Assembly: GCA_045810625.1 (NCBI GenBank)
Contig: JBJMVQ010000074.1
Location: forward strand, 11,632-75,631
Source: JACQFZ01 sp045810625
GTDB taxonomy: Bacteria > Pseudomonadota > Gammaproteobacteria > Acidiferrobacterales > Sulfurifustaceae
Length of the DNA: 64,000 nt
Reading direction: 5' to 3'
Shown: positions 39,038 to 46,356 of the stretch, piece after piece
How the letters are laid out: the number at the start of each line of letters is the position of its first letter
Numbering within the stretch: the stretch's first letter is position 1
Notes under the pieces: generated by a model
What the model was told of the DNA's origin: nothing
Databases searched by the model: none
The model's input: the letters and a program-made list of their open reading frames with translations, nothing else
Position numbers and translations under genes: made by a program

Positions 39038-39481
39038 TTAGCCGCGTCGGCGGTTGACGAGCATCGCGCCGAGTCCGAGACCGAACCCGATCACCGCGTA
39101 GAATGAGAACAACGAACGCCGGGACGCGCCGTAGAGCGGGTCGGCGCCCGCATCGCGCGCGACGCGCTCCTGCATGTAGGCGGTGCCCGCTGCGAGCGAA
39201 CCGTGGAGAAGCGCGGCCGGCAGCCGCGTTTGCGAAACCGCGCGAGCAAATGCCCGCTCTCCGGCCACTGCCCAGAACACGGTAGACGCCACGCGCCGCC
39301 AGGTACGCGCGACGCCGTGCGTCCGCATCGATTCACGTGACGGACTAAGTTCGTTGCGCGCGCTAACGTACAGTTGCGGCTCACCGCGTCGGTCGTCTCG
39401 GACGCCGGTCGCGCTTGGCGCGCCCTCCGTGTTGGGAATAAAACGCGCCTGCAATACCTCCCGTTCGATCGTCTGCCGCAT
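39038..39481 (-). CDS. Hypothetical protein with a C-terminal membrane segment
   Basis: I do not recognise this 147-residue protein. GAGG lies eight bases before ATG 39481, which supports translation. The N-terminal half is polar (RESMRTHGVARTWRRVAS). The C-terminus ends in one clear membrane segment (FSFYAVIGFGLGLGAML) followed by VNRRRG, so the tail faces the cytoplasm or acts as a tail anchor. It follows the BNR-repeat lipoprotein gene on the same strand by 165 bases. Confidence 0.6.
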   Translation of the reverse strand: MRQTIEREVLQARFIPNTEGAPSATGVRDDRRGEPQLYVSARNELSPSRESMRTHGVARTWRRVASTVFWAVAGERAFARAVSQTRLPAALLHGSLAAGTAYMQERVARDAGADPLYGASRRSLFSFYAVIGFGLGLGAMLVNRRRG

Positions 39482-39646
39482 TCGGTCGTCCTCGATGTGA
39501 GCGCGTCATAGTCGGGAAGCGACACGAAGCGGTCAACGACTGACACGACGAGCGCAGGCGGAGTCGCGCCGGGCGGAGGGTTCGGCGGATGTCGCAATTG
39601 CGGACGACGTCCACGCTGGCGCAGACCGGCGGGAGCGCGCACCGCT

Positions 39647-40987
39647 TTACCCGGCTTCGCCGCGTGCGTGAAGCCGTTCGCCGCGGATCAGCCAGACGCG
39701 GCTACGCCTGCCCGGCTCCAGGCTGCTGTTCACGATCGCAATCGCGCCCGCACCGTTTACCGCGAGCTTTCTCATCAGCAGTCCCTGGTGACTTCCGTTC
39801 GTGCCGCCGCCGGGATCAATGCTGTCCGGCACGACGACAGGCCGCGCGAAGCTCTGCCCCCGGTCGCGCGAAACGGCGAATCCGAGTCCGCGCGGACGCC
39901 GGTGGTCACGAAACAGCTCCCATAGCACGTAAACGTTCCCGGTTCCGTCGAGAGCAAGAGACGGAAAACCCGCGGTGGCGCGGTTGGTGGTGGACCGGGA
40001 GATTTCTCGCGGCGGGTCGAACGTGCGTGCGCCATCCGACGAGCGCGTGTAACGAATCTGATAGCGCTCGAACGGACCGCCGGAGCTTTCGGCGTATACC
40101 AAATGCACGATCCCGTCAGCATCGACGGCCAGTTTCGGCGCGTCGGAGTAACCTCGGCTCCGTGCAACGACGCGCGCGTCGCCGAACGACCCGCCGCCGT
40201 TCTCGGACTTTGCTATGCGAATGTCGGCCGAGACATCGTCGCCGACCGTCCACGCCACATAGATTGCGCCGTCGGCGCCCAGGGCGAGCGTCGGTGCGCG
40301 CGCAGGAAAAGAAACATTGCCGGCACCTGCGATGCGCTCCGGGCGCGTGAAGCTTTCGCCGCCGTCCGTCGATCGGGCGAACCAAAGCGTTCCCTCGTAT
40401 TCCGTCCACGCTGTATAGATCGCACCCCCGGCACCCGCGACGATGTCCAAGCTGCCGTTGTGCCATACGTCACGGTTGATGCGCCCTTTCCCGTCCCCGC
40501 CGATCGAGTTGGATAAGTTCAGCGGTTCAGAGAACGTCGCGCCGCCGTCGGTCGAACGCACGAAAAGTATGTCGCCGCCGTGCGACCCGCCCGAGAAAAT
40601 GATCTCCTGCCAGAGGATGAAGACCTGTTGGCGCTCGTCCGGCGCCAGCGCGATACGCGGCAGCCAGGAGAAAGTCGACGTGTTTCGGGAGACATTGACC
40701 GGCTCGGCGCGCGGGAGGCGGCCAGCGGAGTATCGCTGGAAGAAAACGTCTTTGCGCGCTTGATCGACCCAGGCGAGGAAAACGTCGCCCTGCTCGTCGA
40801 TGGCGACGGTCGGATCATCGACGTAGTCGTATCGCGAGTCGTTTTGACGCCACGGCCCCTTCTCTCCTCCGCCGACCGCGATGTCCATCGCGCCGCGCCA
40901 GACGATCGGCGCGTCTACTTCAGCCGCGCGAGTGCACGCAGCCATCGACATTACGAGTAAGGTCGGGCCCCAACGAAGCCACGACAT
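39647..40987 (-). CDS. BNR/sialidase-like repeat lipoprotein
   Basis: The 446-residue protein starts at ATG 40987 and has a short lipoprotein signal (TLLVMSMAAC). At least five Asp-box-like repeats are visible (STDGGATF, STDGGESF, SENGGGSF, SSDGARTF, SRDRGQSF), each after a hydrophobic strand such as VFLAWVDQA or IYTAWTE, so the fold is a sialidase-type beta-propeller. Asp boxes shape the fold and do not show sialidase activity; no catalytic Arg triad or FRIP motif was recognised. A membrane-anchored binding or hydrolytic role is likely. Confidence 0.83.
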   Translation of the reverse strand: MSWLRWGPTLLVMSMAACTRAAEVDAPIVWRGAMDIAVGGGEKGPWRQNDSRYDYVDDPTVAIDEQGDVFLAWVDQARKDVFFQRYSAGRLPRAEPVNVSRNTSTFSWLPRIALAPDERQQVFILWQEIIFSGGSHGGDILFVRSTDGGATFSEPLNLSNSIGGDGKGRINRDVWHNGSLDIVAGAGGAIYTAWTEYEGTLWFARSTDGGESFTRPERIAGAGNVSFPARAPTLALGADGAIYVAWTVGDDVSADIRIAKSENGGGSFGDARVVARSRGYSDAPKLAVDADGIVHLVYAESSGGPFERYQIRYTRSSDGARTFDPPREISRSTTNRATAGFPSLALDGTGNVYVLWELFRDHRRPRGLGFAVSRDRGQSFARPVVVPDSIDPGGGTNGSHQGLLMRKLAVNGAGAIAIVNSSLEPGRRSRVWLIRGERLHARGEAG

Positions 40988-41236
40988 TGTCACGCAGTCG
41001 ACCTCGTTTTGAACGATCGCGCCTTGAATAGTGCCCGCCGGGCGAATCGGGAGAATGCAGCGAGCCACGATTCATCGCGCCGATAGCGAAGTAAAGGCGG
41101 CTGTAACATGAGTCCGCACCTACACGTTCGATTCCCGTTAGACCCCGTCGCCTCCCGACAGGTCCGCTGACCGGCGCACTTCCGAGGCGCGTGCGATCTA
41201 CCCGTTAACGCCATTGTTTTGCTACCCTTCCGTTCA

Positions 41237-41806
41237 ATGCCGTCGCGCCTGGCTCAAACCGTCACGCTCACTCCGCATCCCGCACTCCCCAGCGCCGCCG
41301 TTCACCGCGTCAGCGCGCGTGTGACACCGCAGCCAGGTCATCGTTTAGCACTGACGTACACGCTCGAGGGCGCGCTCGACCGGGTTCGGGTACCCACGCC
41401 ACGCCCCGCTCGCTTCGCGGACGAGCTTTGGCGTCACACGTGCTGCGAAATATTCATTGCCCGTAATGGCGATTCCGCGTATCACGAGCTCAACTTTTCG
41501 CCTTCCGGCGAATGGGCGGTGTATGCGTTCCGGCGCCGCCGCGAACGCATGCCGCTCGAACGCGGCCTCGGAGCGGGCGAACTCGAACCAAACATCATCG
41601 TGCGCAGCACCGGCGCAAGACTCGAGCTCGATGCCGTGGTACCGCTCGATCGCCTGTCACCCGGCTATATCGGCGCGCGTCTCGTGCTCGGCGTATCCGC
41701 CGTCGTCGAAGATCGGGATGGCGCCTGTTCGTATTGGGCGCTCAAGCATCCCGCCGACCAACCCGACTTCCATCACCCCGACGCCTTTGTCCTGGAGCTC
41801 GCATGA
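41237..41806 (+). CDS. DOMON-like domain protein
   Basis: The 189-residue protein fits the DOMON-like type 9 carbohydrate-binding group: DELWRHTCCEIFIA, YHELNFSPSGEWAVYAFRRRRE and CSYWALKHPADQPDFHHPDAF are its family blocks. No signal peptide is seen. ATG 41237 is chosen over TTG 41219. The stop overlaps the start of the NamZ-type gene (ATGA), so the two are translated together, which suggests a shared role in cell-wall sugar handling. Confidence 0.87.
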   Translation: MPSRLAQTVTLTPHPALPSAAVHRVSARVTPQPGHRLALTYTLEGALDRVRVPTPRPARFADELWRHTCCEIFIARNGDSAYHELNFSPSGEWAVYAFRRRRERMPLERGLGAGELEPNIIVRSTGARLELDAVVPLDRLSPGYIGARLVLGVSAVVEDRDGACSYWALKHPADQPDFHHPDAFVLELA

Positions 41807-43008
41807 AATTCGGCATTGACCGCTTGCTCGACGACGCCCGTCTGAGGCGACCGCTCGCCGGCAAGCGTATCGCCCTGCTCGCGCATCCGGCGTCGGTGAC
41901 GCGTGACCTGACGCATTCGCTCGATGCGCTCGCCGCGCTCCCGGACATCCGACTGACGGCGGCATTCGGTCCACAGCACGGACTGCGCGGGGACAAACAG
42001 GACAACATGGTGGAGTCGGCGGACTTCACCGACCCCGTTCACGGGATTCCTGTTTTCAGCCTTTACGGCGACGTGCGCCGGCCGACGGCGCAGATGATGG
42101 ACAGCTTCGAGGTGCTCCTGGTCGATCTGCAGGATCTCGGCTGCCGTATCTACACGTTCATCACCACGCTGCGTTACGTGCTGGAAGCCGCCGCCGCTCA
42201 CCGCAAGAGCGTGTGGGTGCTCGACCGGCCGAATCCGGTGGGCCGACCGGTGGAAGGGTTGCGACTGCGACCGGGCTGGGAAAGCTTCGTTGGCGCCGGA
42301 CCGCTGCCGATGCGGCACGGGCTCACGCTCGGCGAACTGGCGCGCTGGTTCGTGCAGACGCTGCGCCTCGACGTCGACTGCCAAGTCATCGCGATGGAAG
42401 GCTGGCAACCGGGCGCGGCGCCCGGATACGGCTGGCCGATCGGTGAACGCACCTGGGTCAATCCGAGCCCGAACGCGCCGAATTTGTCGATGGCGCGCTG
42501 CTACGCCGGAACGGTGATGTTGGAAGGCACCACGCTCTCCGAGGGACGCGGAACGACGCGCCCGCTCGAGATCTTCGGCGCACCGAATGTCGATGCCGTC
42601 CGACTCCTGGCCGCCATGCAAACCCTCGCGCCACAATGGCTGCGCGGCTGCCGCCTGCGCCCGTGCTGGTTCGAGCCCACCTTCCACAAACACGCCGGCC
42701 GCCTCTGCGCGGGCATTCAAATTCACGTAGACGACGGCGCGTACGATCACGACGCGTTTCGCCCTTGGCGGCTGATGGCGGCGGCGTTCAAAGCGTTGCG
42801 CACTCAGCAGCCGGATTACGAGCCCTGGCGTGACTTTCCATACGAGTACGAATACAACCGGCTCGCTATCGACCTCATCAACGGCTCCGCGCTGCTGCGC
42901 GAGTGGGCGGATGACGCCGCAGCCGCGCCGGCCGATCTCGACGCGCTCGCTGCACGCGACGAGCAGACCTGGCGCGAGGAACGCGAACCGTTGCTGCTTT
43001 ACCGTTAG
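41803..43008 (+). CDS. namZ: DUF1343 exo-beta-N-acetylmuramidase (NamZ-type)
   Basis: The 401-residue protein is a DUF1343/GH171 member, a family shown in other bacteria to remove terminal N-acetylmuramic acid from peptidoglycan fragments. Family blocks are seen throughout: IALLAHPASVTRDLTHSLDAL, FGPQHGLRGDKQDNM, PVFSLYGDVRRPT, VDLQDLGCRIYTFITTL, LDRPNPVGRP, SPNAPNLSMARCYAGTVMLEGT and LSEGRGTTRPLEIFGAP. No signal peptide is present, so cytoplasmic muropeptide recycling is more likely than secretion. ATG 41803 overlaps the DOMON-like stop by four bases. Confidence 0.93.
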   Translation: MKFGIDRLLDDARLRRPLAGKRIALLAHPASVTRDLTHSLDALAALPDIRLTAAFGPQHGLRGDKQDNMVESADFTDPVHGIPVFSLYGDVRRPTAQMMDSFEVLLVDLQDLGCRIYTFITTLRYVLEAAAAHRKSVWVLDRPNPVGRPVEGLRLRPGWESFVGAGPLPMRHGLTLGELARWFVQTLRLDVDCQVIAMEGWQPGAAPGYGWPIGERTWVNPSPNAPNLSMARCYAGTVMLEGTTLSEGRGTTRPLEIFGAPNVDAVRLLAAMQTLAPQWLRGCRLRPCWFEPTFHKHAGRLCAGIQIHVDDGAYDHDAFRPWRLMAAAFKALRTQQPDYEPWRDFPYEYEYNRLAIDLINGSALLREWADDAAAAPADLDALAARDEQTWREEREPLLLYR

Positions 43009-43306
43009 GAAATTGTCGTCGCTCGGTCGCCGCGATCGGCGCTACTGGTTCGCCCTTCGGGCTATCCAGCCGACCGCCTCGACGGCGTCGCGGGGTCCGC
43101 GACGCATGGGGTCTTGCCGGCTGTCCGCAGCCCTTGCACCCCGGTAGCGGCCCCGGGCCGATCGCGTATACTCCTTTAAATAACAAGGGTGCTCCACAAC
43201 ATCTTAACGCTAACCAGCCGGGAAACGCCGGACGCGCTCGCGCACTGCAGCACGAAATGCGACGCGGCATCCTTCCGGCGGATCGGTGAATAGCCGAGAC
43301 GTACGA

Positions 43307-45130
43307 ATGGCCGAGGCAAAGATCGACATTCAAATTCCGGGACATCGCCTCCTGCGCCAGCTAGGCAGCGGCGGAATGGCGAACGTGTATCTCGCGCTTC
43401 AGGAGAGCATGGAACGCGAGGTCGCGCTCAAAGTGATGCACCCTTCGCTCGGCCTCACCGATCCCGCCTTTAGCGAACGCTTCATCCGCGAAGCGAAGAT
43501 TGTCGCCAAGCTCTCGCACCCGCACATCAACGCCGTGTTCGACGTCGGCGTCGCCGGGGCGTACCACTACTTCACGATGGAATACCTGACCGGCGGCGAT
43601 CTCAAGTCGCGCATCCGCCGCGGCATGCCGCCGCGCGCTGTGCTTACCATCGTGCGGCAGATGGCGAGCGCTCTCGCGTTCGCACATTCGAAGGGCTACG
43701 TGCATCGCGACGTGAAACCGGAGAACGTGCTCTTCCGGGACAGCAGCACCGCCGTGCTCACGGATTTCGGCATTGCGAAAGCCAACGATGTCGCCAGCGG
43801 CAAGACCGCCACGGGCACGATCATCGGCACTCCTTACTATATGAGCCCCGAGCAGGCGCTCGCTCGCCCGGTCGATGGACGCTCGGACCTCTACAGCCTC
43901 GGCGCCATGGCGTTCGAGATGCTCACCGGCAGAGTGCTTTACGACGGCGATTCCGCCGTGTCGATCGGCATCAAGCACGTGAAGGACCCGATTCCGCCGC
44001 TACCGCCGCCGCTGCAGATGTATCAACCGCTGCTCGACAAATTCCTCGCGAAGGAACCGGCGCATCGCTTTCAGACCGGCGAAGAAGCGATGGACGCGAT
44101 CGACGCCGTCATGGGCGGCACGAGTCTGCCCAACGCGTCCAGCACCGTCGTCGTTTCCGCGGCGGAGCGCACGATGATCCTCGCGCCCGATGCTGCGACC
44201 GCGGCCGCGATCACGGGCGTCGAGCCGCCGAAGCGCCGCCGCGGCGTCATCGTGGCCGCGGCGCTGTTGATACCGCTGATCGCCGGGGCGGCGTACTTCT
44301 TCCTGCTACGTGAACCCGCGTCAACGACGGCGACTGCGACAGGGACCGCATCGACGGATCAACTTTTGGCGCAAGCCGAAGAAGCCGCGCGCGCGGGACG
44401 GTACTTCGAGCCGGCCGCAACCGCCGCCGTTCCCAAATTCCGGCGCGTGCTCGATCTCGATCCGGGCAATGCCCGCGCGAAGCGAGGGCTCAACGAGATC
44501 GCGGATCAGCTCATCAACCGCGCCGAGCATGCCATGGAAGCGAAGAAATTCGACGAGGCCGAAGCGCTGCTGAAACAAGCGGAACAAGTCGACGCAGCCC
44601 ACCCTATGCTCTTTTCGCGCCGGCTCGCGCTGACCGAACTGCGCCAGAAGGCCTCGGCCCCGAGCGCGCCGTCGCCGCGACCGGAAACCAAGACCGAGGT
44701 CGCAACCAAGTCGGCGCCGGTGATACCGCGCATCGCACCCACCACCGCGCCCGCACCGGTTCAAGCGACGGCGAACGCGGACGACACGCGCGCGCGCGAG
44801 CAAAAACTTCAGAGCCTGCTCGCGCGCTTCCAGGATCTGGTCGCGCCGGCCTCGCTCAGCGCCACGCGCGCGGGACTCGCGCAGGACTTGATGGCCGAAG
44901 CGCTGCGCCTCGCGCCGGACGATCGGCGCGTGCGCGCCCTACCCGATCAGCTCGCCGGTGCGTATTTGACGCTCGCGGCCGGCAAGGTGGACGAGAAGGA
45001 TTATCCGGACGCCGAGGCGCTCGTACGGCGCGGCCTCGAGCTGCGGCCCGACGATCGGAAACTGCAGGCGCTGCAAAAGGAAATCGCGGACAAGAAGAGC
45101 CGAAAGACGCAAACCTTCGGCTCTTTCTGA
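43307..45130 (+). CDS. Hanks-type serine/threonine protein kinase with membrane anchor and repeat C-terminus
   Basis: The 607-residue kinase has the full set of motifs: glycine loop LGSGGMANV, lysine VALKV (Lys42), catalytic HRDVKPEN (133-140), DFG (153-155) and the activation end GTPYYMSPEQ. After a linker, one membrane segment (VIVAAALLIPLIAGAAYFFLL) leads to a periplasmic region with TPR-like helices (LDLDPGNARAKRGLNEIAD, KFDEAEALLKQAEQV, later DAEALVRRGLELRPDDRK). ATG 43307 is chosen; GTG 43286 adds seven residues. The 3' end of the gene itself contains a hairpin. A phosphatase partner is not adjacent. Confidence 0.92.
   Translation: MAEAKIDIQIPGHRLLRQLGSGGMANVYLALQESMEREVALKVMHPSLGLTDPAFSERFIREAKIVAKLSHPHINAVFDVGVAGAYHYFTMEYLTGGDLKSRIRRGMPPRAVLTIVRQMASALAFAHSKGYVHRDVKPENVLFRDSSTAVLTDFGIAKANDVASGKTATGTIIGTPYYMSPEQALARPVDGRSDLYSLGAMAFEMLTGRVLYDGDSAVSIGIKHVKDPIPPLPPPLQMYQPLLDKFLAKEPAHRFQTGEEAMDAIDAVMGGTSLPNASSTVVVSAAERTMILAPDAATAAAITGVEPPKRRRGVIVAAALLIPLIAGAAYFFLLREPASTTATATGTASTDQLLAQAEEAARAGRYFEPAATAAVPKFRRVLDLDPGNARAKRGLNEIADQLINRAEHAMEAKKFDEAEALLKQAEQVDAAHPMLFSRRLALTELRQKASAPSAPSPRPETKTEVATKSAPVIPRIAPTTAPAPVQATANADDTRAREQKLQSLLARFQDLVAPASLSATRAGLAQDLMAEALRLAPDDRRVRALPDQLAGAYLTLAAGKVDEKDYPDAEALVRRGLELRPDDRKLQALQKEIADKKSRKTQTFGSF
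45095..45126. terminator. Terminator-like hairpin inside the end of the kinase gene
   Basis: AAGAGCCGAA (45095-45104) pairs perfectly with TTCGGCTCTT (45116-45125) around an 11-base loop, ending just before the kinase stop codon at 45128-45130. The T-run on the plus side is short. On the minus side it lies 22 bases past the stop of the outer-membrane gene and is followed by CTTCTTG. It may end transcription from both convergent genes. Confidence 0.6.
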
Positions 45131-45147
45131 CGGCCGCGGCCTCGGCA

Positions 45148-45894
45148 TTAGAAGTAGTTCGTAATCCCGATAAACAAGTTCGTATAGCGTTCCGTGATGT
45201 CGGAGTCGCTCGCTTTCATCTTGTATTGCGTGCCCTTGATCCCGACGCGATACCCGAGCGAGCCGGTAAGCGTGCCCGACCATGTCAAGCCGTAGCTCAG
45301 CCCGGTCGTGTCGCCGGTGACCTCATCGGTGGAACCCGAGGGATGCACCTCGAACTTGAGTGTGCCGTCGAGTTTCGCATAGCCGAGCGACAGACTGAGG
45401 CTGCCTTTGTCGGCGAAGCGCTTCGTGTACGCCACCCCGGCGAATGGACCCGCCTCTGTATAGTCGATCAGCGTGACGGTGAAGAAGAAGTTGCCCATAA
45501 AGTCGGTCACAAGCCTCGTCTCGGTAAAGTGATTTGCTACCTTCGTGTAGCCGGCAAACAAGTTGAAGGAATCATTGATTCGGTAACCGAGGGTCACCGT
45601 CGAGTCGGTGCGGGAAAAATCGAGCACATCGGCGCTAACCGAACCGGCATCGCTAATCCCCGGCTCGGCGCTGATCGACGTATCGTACGATAGGATCGCG
45701 TAGAAGGACTTGTAACCCAGGGCAACGCTTGGGTTGATCGTATTGAAACCGGGATTGAAGATATTACTGCCGCCCCCCGTGTCCAGATGCAGCTTCTTGA
45801 AACCGAAATCGAACCCACCCACCACCGTTATGTCGTCGGCGTTCGCCGAACCGGCCGCGGCGACGAGTACCGCTGCGAGCAATGTCTTGCGCAT
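45148..45894 (-). CDS. Outer-membrane beta-barrel protein
   Basis: The 248-residue protein has a clean signal peptide (MRKTLLAAVLVAAAGSANA) and then alternating strands rich in Gly, Tyr and Phe (VALGYKSFYAILSYDTS, VTLGYRINDSFNLFAGYTKV, AGPFAGVAYTKRF, GSLGYRVGIKG). It ends in a terminal phenylalanine (LFIGITNYF), the usual recognition signal for the Bam machinery. It is probably a small 8- to 12-stranded barrel of the OmpW/opacity-like group. Function unknown. Confidence 0.85.
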   Translation of the reverse strand: MRKTLLAAVLVAAAGSANADDITVVGGFDFGFKKLHLDTGGGSNIFNPGFNTINPSVALGYKSFYAILSYDTSISAEPGISDAGSVSADVLDFSRTDSTVTLGYRINDSFNLFAGYTKVANHFTETRLVTDFMGNFFFTVTLIDYTEAGPFAGVAYTKRFADKGSLSLSLGYAKLDGTLKFEVHPSGSTDEVTGDTTGLSYGLTWSGTLTGSLGYRVGIKGTQYKMKASDSDITERYTNLFIGITNYF

Positions 45895-46356
45895 AGACTC
45901 CCCAGTGCGTGTCGTTATTGATGCGCTCGCGGGCGCGAGCGGTTAACGCCCTGAGTATAGTAGCCACGGTGAACCGTGCAGGGCCGTCCGCCGGCCCTTA
46001 TTTCAGAGCCCTTCTCATGCGCGTCCTTGGCGTCCTTTGCGGTGAAAGCTTTCTTAAATATGTTTCGCCGTCCTGGCTTAGTTGTCTGTTCCTCGTTTCC
46101 CTCGATTTCCTCTGCGTCCTTTGCGTCCTCTGCGGTGAAAATCTTCCCGAATCGCACGCCGCTGCCGATCGAACGACCGACACGGCCGGTGCGCGTCATC
46201 GACGACGAGAACGGGCGCAAGCAGTAACACGCTCGTGTGACCCGCGGCGGTACCCAACAAAAGCCGGGTGAACCGGCCGCGTTTGGAGCTCGGTTCCGTA
46301 GACTCTCCTGCTAGGGTTGCTCGCCCCGCCGGGCGTATTGGCGCAAAATATCGCCC
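45895..46356. other. Divergent intergenic region between the barrel gene and polB
   Basis: These 462 bases hold promoters for both genes and two repeat copies (46021-46047 and 46107-46140). I see no LexA-type CTGT-N8-ACAG site ahead of polB and no credible gene. Confidence 0.55.
46021..46140 (-). repeat. Two dispersed-repeat copies in direct orientation
   Basis: Both copies are in reverse orientation: GCGTCCTTGGCGTCCTTTGC with following GGTGAAA (46021-46047), and TTCCTCTGCGTCCTTTGCGT with following CCTCTGCGGTGAAA (46107-46140). Unlike the loci at 2.1 and 31.8 kb they do not form an inverted pair. Confidence 0.8.

Noticed and set aside
45909..46271. Short plus-strand frames in the gap before polB
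   Set aside because: Their sequence is made by the dispersed repeats (CVLCGE-like peptides), not by a gene.
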